In this document: positions 9,206 to 21,260 of the stretch, piece after piece | Layout of the letters: each line of letters opens with the position of its first letter | How positions within the stretch are numbered: position 1 is the first letter of the stretch | Source of the DNA: Mikania micrantha | Lineage: Eukaryota > Streptophyta > Magnoliopsida > Asterales > Asteraceae | DNA length: 64,000 bases | Direction: 5' to 3' | Assembly (NCBI GenBank): GCA_009363875.1 | Contig: CM018696.1 | Span: 19,543,475-19,607,474 of the forward strand | Notes under the pieces: generated by a model | Told to the model about the DNA's origin: nothing | Databases searched by the model: none | The model's input: the letters and a program-made list of their open reading frames with translations, nothing else | Program-made: the position numbers and the translations under genes

Positions 9206-11559
9206 TTAGCTTCATATTCTTGTGAAGCTTTAACAAAGCTCAATTCTTTGTAAATCTTTGAGTTGCAGATTGGGTCACCTTTCATGACAACAGGAGTTTG
9301 ATTCCGAGGAGTACTATACTTAGGTGAATAATCTGATTCATCCTCGGAATCTGAGACCCAATCTTCAACAACTCCATCCACCCGAGATCCCTCAGTCTTT
9401 GATGAAATCTGATTTGTACTCAGATCAACTGGATCTATTACTAACGGAGTAGTAACTTGAAAATCCTTAACATCTTTGTCATTTGGTGTATTGACAAAGG
9501 TGTTGAGAATAGGTGGGGGACAATTTTGATAGTTAACCTTTTCCTTCCCATGTTGATCAGTACCCCTACTGATCATGTGCTCAATAATATAAGATGAGCT
9601 TTCATAGCTCTTGAGCTTCTGACCCAAGGTCTCATAGTCACACTCGACTATGGCTAACTTTTTCTTAATCTCATTAATGGTATTGAGATAAGAAGTGATA
9701 GCATCTTGCTTATTCAGCACTGCAATCTCGGCTTCATGCAATTGTCTGTTTAAAAGATCAATTTTAGCTTGAAAATCTTTTTCATTAGATTTTAAAATTT
9801 TGTTAGCTTCAATGCATAAGTCGAGATCGTTCATCAAAGCACTGTTATGTGTCTGATAAGCAAGGACCTTACTTCTAAGATCAACACAATTAAAACACTC
9901 TGAATGTGAAGATGAACAATCAGTGTATACCTGCTCTGACTCTGATGAAGCAGAAGAGTTTACCATCAAAGCAAATTGAGTAGAGGAGTCATCAGCTTCA
10001 GCATCAGAATCTTGAGTGTCTGAATCTGTCATGCTATCTGATTCTGAATTTGAGACTTTATCATCATTCACCATTGAGTCTTCCCGAATGATTTCCTCAC
10101 TTTGATCTTCAGATTGTTGAATCTCAGCAATACAAGCTTTATCTTGTTCTTCTTTATCAGCATTGAATCTGAAATCCCAATTCACCCCTTCATCCTGTTG
10201 AACCATTAAAGCTTTACTTGCAGAGGATGAAGGTCCAGCTTGAGAAGGAGAATCAATGGGAACTAATCTCCTTTCTGGATTGGCAGTGGAGGATTTCTGA
10301 TGCTGGAATGGATTCTTGTTGCCTGCTTTCTTCGGCTGTTTGCACTGCCTGGCAAAATGACCCTTCTCTCCACAATTGTAGCATGTCACCAATGCCATAT
10401 CAAATCCAAACTTAGACTCCTTGTTTAAATTGATATCATTCCCAGTCCTCTTGACAAACTCTTTAGCTCTCCTAACCGCACTTGCCAACGCCCACATAAT
10501 GTCAATTTGTTCCATGTCATCAGGATCTATCTGAGAATAGTCATCATTGGTCAAATAAGGATTACCGATCTGACCAGCAACTAATCCATCATATGAGCTA
10601 ACCAATGTAGACAAAAGACCCATATGCTCTTTTGCAATCTCCACGGTGACCTTGTCAAAGTTGTCTGTCTTCAGGCTGGTAGTAGGCTGATGATGTTCTG
10701 TTTGTGAACTGGTTGAGGATGATTGACTGAAATGAATCTGAGCAGTAGATGGAGCCTCAGATGTCTTAGAAACAAAAGCAGTCTTTAGAGGAGCATGAGT
10801 ATTGAATTTATCTACTGTGGGAGTGGAATAGTATAAGGAGGGGTCCTGAACTTGAACAACTCTCTTGGCTTTCCATTTGTTTTCTATCTCCTGCTCTTTC
10901 AGCTTCTGGATAAAATCATTGATATCCATGTGTGCCAACATCTGGTTCTGCTTGAGTACCATCAAGAATGACTCCCACTTTGGAGGTAGAGCATCTGCCA
11001 AACACTGGATCTTTTCCTGAGTTGTTGTCTTGACTTCATGATTGAATAACTCACTCAAAAGATGATAAAATCTAGCAATCAGCTCATCCAGTGACTCATT
11101 TCCCACATACATGAAGCTATTGAATTCCTTTCTTAGTGCCTTTGACTTGATACTCTTCAAAGCATCATTACCCTCATATCTTTGTTGCAGTGCATCCCAC
11201 AGTAGCTTAGCAGAAGTGAATTGTCTAAACTGATGGAAAATATCAGTAGCAATGGACTGTGACAAAATAGCATAAGCTTTCTTCTCATAATCATACAGCT
11301 TCCTTTGAGGCTCAGTCATCCGTGTGACTAGCATAGGAGTTCCATCTTCATTAAGAGGCCTCAGATATCCTCCTTCAATCATCATCCATAGATTTGTATC
11401 CACCCCATTAATGTGAATCTCAAATCGATACTTCCAGTGAGGATAATCGTCTAAGGTTAGTAACATGGGAGCTTTATTGGAGTTCCCCGTCTCATTCTCT
11501 GTCAACAACAAAGTCTGTATGCGATGGTTCTGATTTGCCATCAGTGCCAAATCCTCCAT
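9145..11559 (-). pseudogene. gag: copia Gag
   Basis: An 804-codon frame from ATG at 11559, chosen because it is the first ATG after the leader and gives the usual start MEDLALMANQNH. Residues about 30-230 match the UBN2-type gag capsid domain of plant copia elements (LDDYPHWKYRFE, LLWDALQQRYEG, LADALPPKWESFL). A CCHC knuckle, CYNCGEKGHFARQC, is at residues 393-406. An acidic Ser-rich region follows, then a coiled coil at about 560-665. The last codons after about residue 785 are out of frame because of the +2 slip near 9200. Gag packages element RNA in cytoplasmic particles. Length and two knuckles fit Sireviruses. Confidence 0.9.
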
Positions 11560-11604
11560 AGAATCAATAGAGACAAAAACTCAACACTTAGAAAAATTCT
11601 GGAC

Positions 11605-11865
11605 TGAAGGCCGAATGAAAATGAATGTGGCGAATGTCGGGGGCCGAAAGTGCACTAACTGGCGAATGAGAGGTCGAATGAACCTATTCGCCGAATGTCT
11701 TAACCTAAGAAGTCTTTCGCCGAATGAAGGATCGAATGTGGGCTATTCGCCAAATGAACAACCGAATGAGAGCTATTCGGCGAATGAGAGGTCGAATGAA
11801 GCTATTCGCCGAATGAAGGCTTATTCGGCTGAAACTATTCGGCCGCCAAGCTCATTCGCCCGATT
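11605..11865. repeat. Palindromic ATTCGCCGAATG array in the gag leader
   Basis: Copies of CTATTCGCCGAATG and its halves (GGCGAATGAG, GGTCGAATGA) between the primer site and the gag ATG, ending about 50 bp before the ATG. It is the counterpart of the array before the third ORF. Confidence 0.85.
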
Positions 11866-12119
11866 TGAGGGTTTTTGCAACCAAAATCACGATATCTCAA
11901 TATTTAGACCAGATCTAAGTACCAAATTTGGTACAGAACTCCATTAGATGATAGGAAACAAATTGGGATAAACGTTTAGTTGAAAACACCACAAAAATCC
12001 ACAAAAAGGCAATGAAACAGTAACTTTTCGCACAAGGGTTTAGGGTTTTGACAGGTTTCGAACAAGCAACACCAGAGGAGATGATTTTGATCGGAAATTG
12101 AGAAGAATCAAGAGCCAAA

Positions 12120-12131
12120 GCTCTGATACCA
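12120..12131 (-). other. Primer-binding site, initiator Met tRNA
   Basis: Minus-strand TGGTATCAGAGC, the standard plant plus-strand primer site complementary to the 3' end of initiator methionine tRNA, three bases after the LTR end. Confidence 0.95.
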
Positions 12132-12420
12132 CTTTGTAGGACCTAGATCGAGTCTAGAAACAACTCAATCTGATAGATTACCTGCTCAACAGCCACTAGA
12201 ATAGTGCGGAATCCTATTCTAGGGTTTTCCAATTGAGAACAACAGCAAAAGTGGTGATCCAAAGATGAAAGATGGACATTTGATTGTAAATAGATCACCA
12301 CTAGCTATGATTCGAACTTGGACAGAAGAAGGACGCTTAAAAACCATAAGGTTTGACACTGGAGTGAGTTGGGACGAATGAGGGCTCTTCTGAAGTTAGG
12401 GTTGAAATGATTTGAACTTG

Positions 12421-12429
12421 TATATATAG
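12421..12429 (-). promoter_or_regulatory. LTR TATA box
   Basis: Minus-strand CTATATATA between the U3 palindrome array (12436-12610) and the R/U5 part; the probable promoter for genomic RNA. Confidence 0.7.
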
Positions 12430-12435
12430 GCAGTC

Positions 12436-12612
12436 GACATTCGGCCGAATGAGAGGCCGAAGCAACTCATTCGGCGAATGGCATCTGTCGAATGATAATT
12501 CAGCCGAATGAGTCATTCGGCGAATGACTCATTCGCTGAAATGAGCCATACTCTGGATTCATTCGCCGAATGACTTCATACGTTAGAGTCATTCGGCCGA
12601 ATGAACCAGACT
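12436..12612. repeat. U3 palindrome array
   Basis: About a dozen copies or halves of CATTCGGCCGAATG and CATTCGGCGAATG immediately upstream of the LTR TATA. Some units (CATTCGGCCGAATG) are perfect 14-bp palindromes. An enhancer-like role is an inference. Confidence 0.85.
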
Positions 12613-12771
12613 CATACTCAATTACATAATCAAGCACATCAACCAATAACATAAACATATAACCAATATTAAACATTAAGAACAATGTAAAAAGACATCT
12701 TCCATTAATAGTTTGAACATTACTTGATTAGAGTTTACAAAACTGAACTAGGGACATTACATGTATCAACA

Positions 12772-13470
12772 TTAACTAATTATAATATTAATGAATAATA
12801 ATATTATATGCCTTTTATACTAGAAAATAGTTTTTGATAATTTAAAAATCAATTATTTTCAATGAACATGTAATTTTCTAAAAATCAAAATTTTATAAAA
12901 AATAAGAATATTTTAAAATGATGTTTTAGAAAATAAAAGTTTTATAAATATAAGTATTCTTAAAAAGAATTTTTTTAATAAAATTTACTATAAATCAAAG
13001 TTTTAAATATTGGATTTTTATAACAAATGATGTTTCTTAAAACAAAATGTATAAAAAATATTTTTTTAAAAAAAAAACAAGAGTTATAAAAATGATAGAA
13101 AAAATTAAATTTTTAGTTCTTTATGTTTAATGATATTTTCAAATTGAGGAATTAACTTTAACAATTATAGAAATTATACATTATCTTCTTTATTTGCTTA
13201 ACAATTAGGTTTTGATAGAAAAAACTGAATTTTTAATATTAGTTAGTTTAAAGATCGTTATTGTTACAAATCAAGAAGATTAAGTATCATTTCATTAATT
13301 ATTGAAAATTTTAATTATTGTTTTAATACTTAAAATACTTATTAATACGTAATTTAATCAATTTAAATTAAAATATTATTTTATAATTTCTAAACTTTTA
13401 AAATAACTTTTAATATTTTATATATAATCCGTGTATTACACTAGGTAATAACCTAGTATACATATAAATA
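12772..13470. other. AT-rich intergenic DNA
   Basis: Very AT-rich, many short A and T runs, no ORF, no terminal repeat that I can define. Confidence 0.6.
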
Positions 13471-13480
13471 TAGATTACAT

Positions 13481-13626
13481 TTTTTTTGGAATGGCTAAGC
13501 TTACTTCTACCTAAATTACACCATAATTACACCAATGCATGGGATTGAACTCATGACCTCCCATTATAAGAGGCAAGCCTCTACCAAATAGGCTCTAAAA
13601 ACTCTAAAAACTTTGGTAAACTTTGG
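13481..13626 (-). mobile_element. tRNA-type SINE with 10-bp TSD
   Basis: Flanked by perfect 10-bp repeats TAGATTACAT at 13471-13480 and 13627-13636. On the minus strand it has an A-box-like TGGTAGAGGCTTGC, a B-box-like GGTCATGAGTTCAATCC, and ends CCATTC followed by eight A. The structure fits a pol III SINE inserted by target-primed reverse transcription. Confidence 0.8.
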
Positions 13627-13957
13627 TAGATTACATACAAAACAAAAGTTAGTATCCTAGGCTCTAAAAACTCGAGGGCTTAAAACCCTAGAGGCCTAGA
13701 CTAAAAATTTACATAGTAAAACCCACCCTAAAGGTAAATTAATTAAAACTTTGGTCTGTTTAATCTGAGAAGGAAGAACTAGCACCACACATGTAAGTTG
13801 GCAATGTAAAAAAAAAAACTACAAAAACAGTGACGTGAAAGAAACGAAAACATAGGTTCAATTAGCTTAGTTGTTTGAAATATTGTTCGATTAATTAAGA
13901 AGGGTAACCATCAACTTGTGATTTAATTTAAGCAAATGTTAATATATAAGTTAGAAG

Positions 13958-14487
13958 TAGGGGTGTCGTTCGGGTTTTGGGTTTTATCGGGTCGGGTTAT
14001 TCGGGTTTTTGTAACATGAAATTGGAACCGAGAACCGAACCATTTATCTTCAGTTTAATTGGTTCTCGGGTTTAATCGGGTTGGGTTAAACGGTTCTCGG
14101 GTAATACTTGAAAAACTAATATTCTATTTTTCAAACAAATAAAATTAAAACATGTTTAACCAAAACATACATTTCCTTAAAAATTTCAAATATTTAATCA
14201 TAACATAACAAAAACGTGTTTAACAAAAACATACATTTCTTCAATAATGTCAAAACATATAGAGGATTTGAAAATCAAAAAATGTTACCTCCCTTAGAAC
14301 CCTAGTTCGGGTTATTCAGGTTTACCCGAACAAACCTCGCGGTTACTCAAAGATTGAACCATTCTAAGTTTTCTAGTTCTGGTAATAGGCTTCTTCGGGT
14401 TGGGTATTTTTGGGTTCGGGTTTTTTGGGTTCGGATAGGTGTTTTTTGGGTTGGTTTTTCGGGTTCGGGTAAAAAAACACACCCCTA
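13958..14487. mobile_element. hAT-type MITE (TAGGGGTGT ends)
   Basis: Termini TAGGGGTGT and ACACCCCTA. The 8-bp flanks GTTAGAAG (13950-13957) and GTTTGAAG (14488-14495) match at seven positions, as an aged hAT TSD. The interior is rich in CGGGTT-type repeats and has no ORF. The same terminal family occurs at 46364. Confidence 0.82.
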
Positions 14488-14495
14488 GTTTGAAG

Positions 14496-16164
14496 TATAT
14501 CTTTGTTCAAATAAAATATTAGTAGTTTTTTACTTTATAAAAGATAATAAGCAACAAGTAATATGTTATTAAGAAAAAGAAATGCTAAAAGTTACAAGAC
14601 GTATAACGTATTATTTATCAAAAAAACATAAAATTTATAAAGTTGGTTTGATGGTGGTTTTATTTTGTTGATTCATATTTTTTTACAAAATAATAATAAA
14701 CAAACCTGTAAACCAATTATCAAACAGCTCATCCAACTATCATTTTTAAACTGTGATTTTTTTTCGGATACTTGCATTAATATTTAATTTTTCAGTTATT
14801 TTTATGTGCTTGCATGACCGAAAGAGCATTTGTATTAATTCACAAACAACTTAGTGTTGTTTTAAAGTTTCGAACACTATCCAGTATCCCCAATCAAGTA
14901 AGATGAATTAACAAAATGGGCCTTAAGTTTATGGTCTCGCTTGGTGTTTCTGGCAGCCCACTATCCCTCCTTTTTTTATGCAAATATACCTCTTATCTCA
15001 CCAAAGTCTATTTTCTTTTTATTAAATAGACGTATAATTTAATATGTAATTAGTTTATTTTAGGATAATTATAATAAAATAATACAAAGGACTATTGAGA
15101 ATTACTGGTTGTTTTTCCGAATCTAGGAAGAGAACTGGCATGCCCATCCGGGTGAGCAGTCGGATCGGAAACCGGACCACTGGTCGGACCGGTTTTAGTA
15201 TTCTTTTTAATAAAGAAACTAAAATCTAAAGAATAAACCATTAAAACCAAACAAGTGGTTGAAATGGAAGTTTTTTCATACACATGATGCCATTCTCTCT
15301 TCTATTTATAGAGAGGTGATTAATGTTATTATTGTACTCTCACCAATGTGGGATGAGGAGTTAGGAAGGGAAAGGATGTCAAGCAATGTGGGATGAGAAA
15401 CAAGTTTTTTTCTTTTTTTAAACCAAAATCCAAAAAATATAACATTTAAAAAATGATTATGTTTGTGTGAATAGTAATTATGTTTGTTTAAATGTGATTA
15501 TAATTATATAATTTTTTTTGAAATATTTATATATTTATTATGTCGCCCGGTTCGTAAATCCAGTCCAACCGGTCCGACCAATAACCAGTAATACGTCCGG
15601 TTCTGAAAATATTGGTTTTTCCTACGTGTGTTGCGACAGAAATGCAGTACATGCACAAAACATAATAGAAAATCCATATAATTTGTATCGAAACAAGGAT
15701 CAGTATACATATACATTTTATACTATATTATAATACATATAACAACAAAAATAAAATATTATATAAATTTTAAAAGTTCAAGTATTCATAAATTTTAAGA
15801 GATGATTCAATTCCTAAAACTTAAAATCTATATATGTAATTAATTTTAATAATAAATAACCATTAATCTTTAATATTAAATAAAAACATGTACATATTTA
15901 AATGGTTTTAAAATTTTCATACGATAATATTTTTTAAAAAAAACTTGCACTATGAAAATGAACTTTTTATTTTCTATAATTTGAGTATGATAAAACTTTT
16001 TTTTTTTAATTTTAATAAACTATTAATATTTTACATGTTGATGAAACTTTTTTTTAATTTTAATAAACTATTAATATTTTACATGATTACATACTATTAC
16101 GTGACTATGTGCTTAATCAGTTTCCATATTACTGCGCTGTATTCCCTGCCTCATCGTGCAGCAG
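14496..16164. other. Intergenic, AT-rich
   Basis: No gene seen. It holds two ACCGG-rich blocks (15104-15200 and 15540-15610) that partly mirror each other and may be ends of a decayed element. A two-copy, roughly 48-bp duplication at 16000-16085 contains TTAATTTTAATAAACTATTA. Confidence 0.5.
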
Positions 16165-16172
16165 CCATTTTG

Positions 16173-17602
16173 CAGGGCCGGCCCATAATAGAAAAAAAGC
16201 CCTTGCTTTGGGCCTCCCATCTAATAGAGCCCCCATATTTTAAAAAAAATTCCTAGTGTATGTATCTATCCTAGTTCTCAGTTCTTGCCTCACAACCCAC
16301 AAATCTAGAGCACCGATGGGCAATGGGACTAGAGGCGATCGACGACTGTGCCTAAAAGAAGAGGCTGCAGCAGTGCAGTGGCTACCACATTACCACTCCA
16401 CGAGCGATGGCTTATGATGAAGACGAAGCGACGACTGGCGATTGATGGTGAAGACGAAGCGACGAGTGAGGATGGAACGGTCGAACGGCTGTCGTCATGT
16501 CGGATGAGCCTACCAAGAGAAAAGGTAATACCACTTCTTTAAAGATCTAAGATCGACTATTGTAAACAACAATTAACTGATTTAGTGATTTGATTTTGCA
16601 TTTCGTTCTATTGATAATCCGTAATCATTCAACCCAGTCAATCCTTCAGTCGAATCTGTTCAGGCTTTTAGGACCGATTTCAGGCTTCAATCAGATTTCA
16701 CTCAGGCAAATTTCTGGCTTCTAATGATTTGAGTTTGTTCAGGCTTCAAATCTTCAATCGATAGAGTTTGTTCAGTACTGCTTGTTTTGGTTAAAGGTTA
16801 ATATAGTTGCTTATTGCTTCAGGCTTCAATCGATTCTGGTAAACCCACAGTCCCTCATTGCCCTAATAATTAGTTATTTACTGCTTGTTTTGGTTAATCC
16901 AGTGCTTATGCTTATTTTATTTTTGGTTAATTAGTTGATAACAGCTTGTTTTTGGTTAATTAGTTGATTACTACTTGTTTTGGTTAATTAGTTGATTAAA
17001 CCATATGTATAAAAGCTAAAAAAATAAGTTTAACTTTGTCAATTTTTACCACTTGTTTGATTGTTGCTTTGTATCTTTTATGATTTTTTTTTAACTCTAC
17101 CAATTATAAACATTGTTTTATAATTGCCGGTCCAAAGCCCGGATGACAAAAGAGGAGGGTTTTTAGTCTTCACATTGTTTTACAATTATATTGTTTTATA
17201 ATTGAAGTTCTTCACAGATTGAATATAGTCTTTGATGAATATGCAGCCAAGCAGGGCAGGGGCGGACCTATTAATACCTCAGGGGTAGCGGTCGCTACCC
17301 CTGAACTTTTACCCGGTAGCGGAAAAAATTTTTTTTTTATATATTTCGTATTATCTTTCGTATTTCGCTACCCCTGAAAGAATTTTTCGCTACCCCTAAA
17401 CAAATTTTCACACACATACTAGGGGTGTGCATGAAACCAAAACTTTAATCCTAGATCCCGCTACCCCTAAACTTTAATCCTAGATCCGCCACTGAAGCAG
17501 GGAATATGCATTAATATGCAGGTTAGGTTTTTTTTTTTTTTTTAGAAAGGGCCTCAATTTTATCTTTTGTTTTAGGCTTCCACAAAGCTAGAGCCGGCCC
17601 TG
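16173..17602. mobile_element. Non-autonomous hAT element (CAGGGCCGGCCC ends)
   Basis: Ends CAGGGCCGGCCC and GAGCCGGCCCTG are inverted repeats. Flanks CCATTTTG (16165-16172) and CCATTTAG (17603-17610) match 7 of 8. The interior carries no transposase; short frames near 16348 have no recognisable motif. It contains a complete nested hAT MITE at 17257. Confidence 0.82.
17257..17494. mobile_element. hAT MITE nested in the 16173 element
   Basis: Ends CAGGGGCGGACCTA and TAGATCCGCCACTG. A perfect 8-bp TSD AAGCAGGG lies at 17249-17256 and 17495-17502. At 238 bp with no ORF, it is younger than its host element, whose TSD has a mismatch. Confidence 0.93.
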
Positions 17603-17610
17603 CCATTTAG

Positions 17611-18913
17611 TACTCACCAAAAAACTTGTTAAGATAAACCGATCGATTTCTTAAAAAGTTGGGTGAAAACTTGAGCGAGGACGTTACCACAAACACAACA
17701 ATGAAAAATAACAGTAAACTGATTTCTTAAAAACCTAAAACAAAGATTTTACCACTGATCACACTACGATAATAAATCACATTAGTAGATAGTAAACCTG
17801 AAAAAAGTCTCACACAATCAATTCTTGAAGCGTGCGTGACAAAAAAAAAAAGCCAAGAATAAAAATAAAAACGACAAATTTAATGATAATAAAAGATAAT
17901 CAATAAAGTAAAACATCGACATTTTTTTATTGAACAACAACATTACTTTAACTAATTTTAAACTACTCCAAGTTAATTATTTTCTATTAAAAAATACAAT
18001 TAAAAGAACGATAAATATGATGTTATTAAATAAATAAATAAATAAACACAAAAGTAAAGCATTAATAAACGTAATGATAAACAAAATATTATCAAAAAGA
18101 GATCAAGAATTTAAACATCTAAAAACTGTAACAACAACATTAACAAAAAATAAACTTAAAAACTAAAACAATAAAGGAAAAAATAGCCATGTTAATCCAT
18201 CATATAACACAAGTCAACCAGAGGTGAACAAGCCGGTTGACTCGTCAAAAACTAATTTTGATATAATCGAGTCAGTTAACCGGGTAACATTTTAAAATGA
18301 TTGTGTAAGGAGGCTTGATTATGCGTCATGAGCCATGGCCTTGTCGAGGTCATGTTATTGGCCCATTGCAAAGCTGGCATGACGTGTGAAAAGTGGTCAT
18401 ATTTTACTAGGGAAAGATAATGAACATTGTATCACATTTAGATTGTTTTAAATAGAACATATTTTACTAGATCAATATAAATTGTTTTACAACTCTTCTC
18501 AAAAAATAAAAAAGAAACAATAAAAACTACTGAACTAAATTTTATTTCAATATTTATTTTGTAAAAATGAGTTGAAAGGAATAAATAGCAAGATCGAAAT
18601 CATTTTATTTGGATAGAAGTGTTCATCTTTTTATGTGTGGTTCAAGCCACATCTACAACCGTACGTAATGGTTAATATTAAAGAAAGATCTAGGCAATTG
18701 TTATCTAAAACCACTACTAATATGTTGTTTATTAAGTGTAGTTTGGTTAAATCACTCCATAAACTCTAGTTCTCAGGAGGGTTTCCATTATAAATCGTGG
18801 TTTTTGTGAATTTTAAACGTTATTTAGTCATTATTATTTCAATCTGACTTGAATCAAAATACACTTTACATTCAATATTTTCACTCTTTGCAGCATTTGA
18901 AGGCGACAGGAAA
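17611..18913. other. Intergenic, AT-rich
   Basis: No gene or defined element. A short CCGG-bearing stretch at 18228-18400 looks element-derived but has no ends I can place. Confidence 0.5.
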
Positions 18914-20895
18914 CACAAACAGGTATCAACTACGGAATTTTGCTACGAAATATTTTTGTCGTGACTTTGCTATGGATTAGCTATGGTCATATTTCGTTAC
19001 GATTTAGCTACGGATATTCCGTAGCAAACAAAAACGGTAGCAAAATTGATAAAATAACTACTTAAAAAAATAACTTAATAAAATCTCTAGCAAAATCTGT
19101 AGCAAAATAGAAAATTTAAATATGTAAAAAAATATTATGAGAAAATCAGTAGCAAAATTAAGAAAATAAATAAATAAAAAATCTTAATAATATCCGTAGC
19201 AAAAATCTATAGCAAATATTCTACGAAAAAATTTTGTCGCAACGCTTTTCGACGGATTCACTATGATTTAGCTATGGTCATATTTCGTTACGATTTACCT
19301 ACGGATGTTCTGTAGCAAACTTTGTAGCAAATTGATTACTTAAAAAATAACTTAATAAAATCTATAGAAAAATTAAAAAAATAAACACTTAAAAAATATT
19401 TTGAGAAAATCAGTAGCAAAATTAAGAAAATATAATAATATTAAAAAAACCTTTAGCAAAATCTATAGCAAATTTGAAAAATAATCATTTAGAAAAACAT
19501 TTTAATAAACTTCATAATAAAATCTGTAGCATAAATATTTTAATAAAATTCATAGAAAAATCCATAGCAAAATTGAGATATATATATTTAAAAAAAAACA
19601 ACTAAACATAATTTAAATAAAAGACAAAACAAAATTTATAACAAATGGAGTCAATATAGGTTGATGTGGGTCGATCTTGGTGAAAACAAAGTTAGATTAT
19701 AATCACTTTTCGGTAGTCTAAGTGAAACTTCTTTAGTCTTGGTTAATCACATACAAAGTTTATCTAACACATTGGAGCTTAATAAGATCTAAATAGGCTA
19801 AATGTGTCATATTAAGAGATATGATTAATCTTAAAAACCTAATGTGGGTCTTTATCGATTCAATTATCATTTTGTTCCATGGTTGGATAAGTCGTTATGC
19901 GCTACCAGGTTGGATGACTCGGAAATTACTAGTACTCGGCCTAGGCCGGTAGTACTCGAGGAGTATTCATATATGAAAAATTATATAGAAAACAATTTTT
20001 AGAAATTATATGAGTTATGTTAGTTTGCAATTTGTTAAAATGAACAATAAGGTATTTGATATTAAAATGTTTTTAAGGATGCTACGCTATTCTATTAATT
20101 ATAGGTGCAACGGTTGAAGGAACAGATGGAACCAAGGAACAGATGGAACGTGATCAATTAGAGAAACAAGCTATGATAAAGAAAATTGAAAAAAATACGA
20201 GATTACATGCTTAAATGAATGAGAGAGTTCAATTGTTGCACAAAACTAACACAAAACCTTCCACCAAGTAAAAATATGAACTTATGTTGGTAAATGCTAT
20301 CGGATATTATTGTATTGGTTTTGGATAAGTTGATTATTTATTTTATTTGGTTTGGATATCATTTGTGTATATATATTGAATTTAAATATATTAGGAAACA
20401 AATGTAAAATATTATAAAAAGAAAATTATTGAATTTTTTTTTCGATAATATCTGTTGCTAAATCCATAGCTAAGTTAGCAACAAAAATTTTAAAAACTCG
20501 CAAAATCCATAGCTAAACTTCGTAGGAGAATCAAAAGCAAAAATTGTAGGAAATTTCCATAGCCAACTTGTAGCAAAATCTGTAGCAAAAACACCATAGA
20601 AAAATCCATAACAAAAATTCCGTAGCAAAATTTGTAGCTAGAATTCCGTAGCTAAAGACTCGTAGCAAAATCCTTAGCAAACAATTCCGTAGCAAAATTC
20701 ATAATAAAATAGTGGCGTCCTCTTTGTAGCTAAAACCGTCACAAAAACATGTTTCGTAAGAAAATCCGTAACAAACTAAATTGGCGACGAGACTTGTAGC
20801 TATGGACCAAATCCGTAGCAAATTCGTAGCAAAATGGGTGTTAGCTACGGATTTGCTACGAATTTTACTAGCAAATACCTATTTTTGTAGTAGTG
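18914..20895. mobile_element. Non-autonomous CACTA-like element with GTAGCAAAAT arrays
   Basis: The right end on the minus strand reads CACTACTACAAAAATAGG, a CACTA-type terminus; the left end near 18914 is a decayed match (CACAAACAGG). Both sub-terminal regions (18935-19620 and 20450-20880) hold dozens of degenerate GTAGCAAAAT/GCTACGGA units in both orientations, as in CACTA sub-terminal repeats bound by the transposase partner. The middle has no ORF. A truncated relative of the 23844 hAT family sits at about 19876-19960. No TSD found. Confidence 0.6.
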
Positions 20896-20955
20896 GCTAT
20901 CGACACCTAAACTTTCGTTTTAACATGTTTATGCAAAGCCCTAACCCAATTTCAT

Positions 20956-21260
20956 CAAACAACATCGAATTGACGAAGTTTCAGTTCTAGGGTTCATTTT
21001 ATTAATCGAATTGGGGGTTTTTATTCAAACGAATTCGAAAACCAAATTAAATCACACTCATAGTTTTGCAAGGTCCTATATAACGAAAACCATATGTTGA
21101 TTTTATCAAACAACAACGAATTGAGGGATTTTGAGTTCTAGGGTTCATCACATAAAACGTTTTTGGGTTTTCTATTCAAACAAGTTCGAAAATCAAATTA
21201 ATTCATACCATGAGATTCGCAAGGCCTCAATTAACAAAAGTCCTCTGTCAATTTTGAGTT
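20956..21260. repeat. Imperfect 151-bp tandem duplication
   Basis: CAAACAACATCGAATTGA at 20956 recurs as CAAACAACAACGAATTGA at 21107, with matching GTTCTAGGGTTCAT and later blocks. A partial third copy may follow near 21250. No coding function seen. Confidence 0.65.

Larger units (their letters stand above)
1..12771 (-). mobile_element. Sirevirus-type Ty1-copia retrotransposon, left end outside window
   Basis: Reading on the minus strand the order is LTR (12771-12135), Met-tRNA primer site (12131-12120), leader, gag (11559), protease, integrase, RT and RNase H (to 5338), a G-rich tract (5219-5206), a 2.2-kb spacer and a third large ORF (3108 to beyond 1). No second LTR is seen, so it is expected left of base 1. 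Long gag with two zinc knuckles and an extra ORF after pol fit the Sirevirus lineage; in Asteraceae elements that I recall, the same ORF family follows RNase H directly. The same palindromic motif arrays occur in the LTR, the gag leader and around the third ORF, which supports one element. The alternative is two abutting elements. Confidence 0.75.
12135..12771 (-). repeat. 5' LTR of the copia element
   Basis: Minus-strand sequence starts TGTTGATACATG at 12771 and ends CCTACA at 12135, next to the primer site; 637 bp. The right end is placed by the TG start and is less certain because the partner LTR is outside the window. It contains a TATA box and a U3 motif array. Confidence 0.7.
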
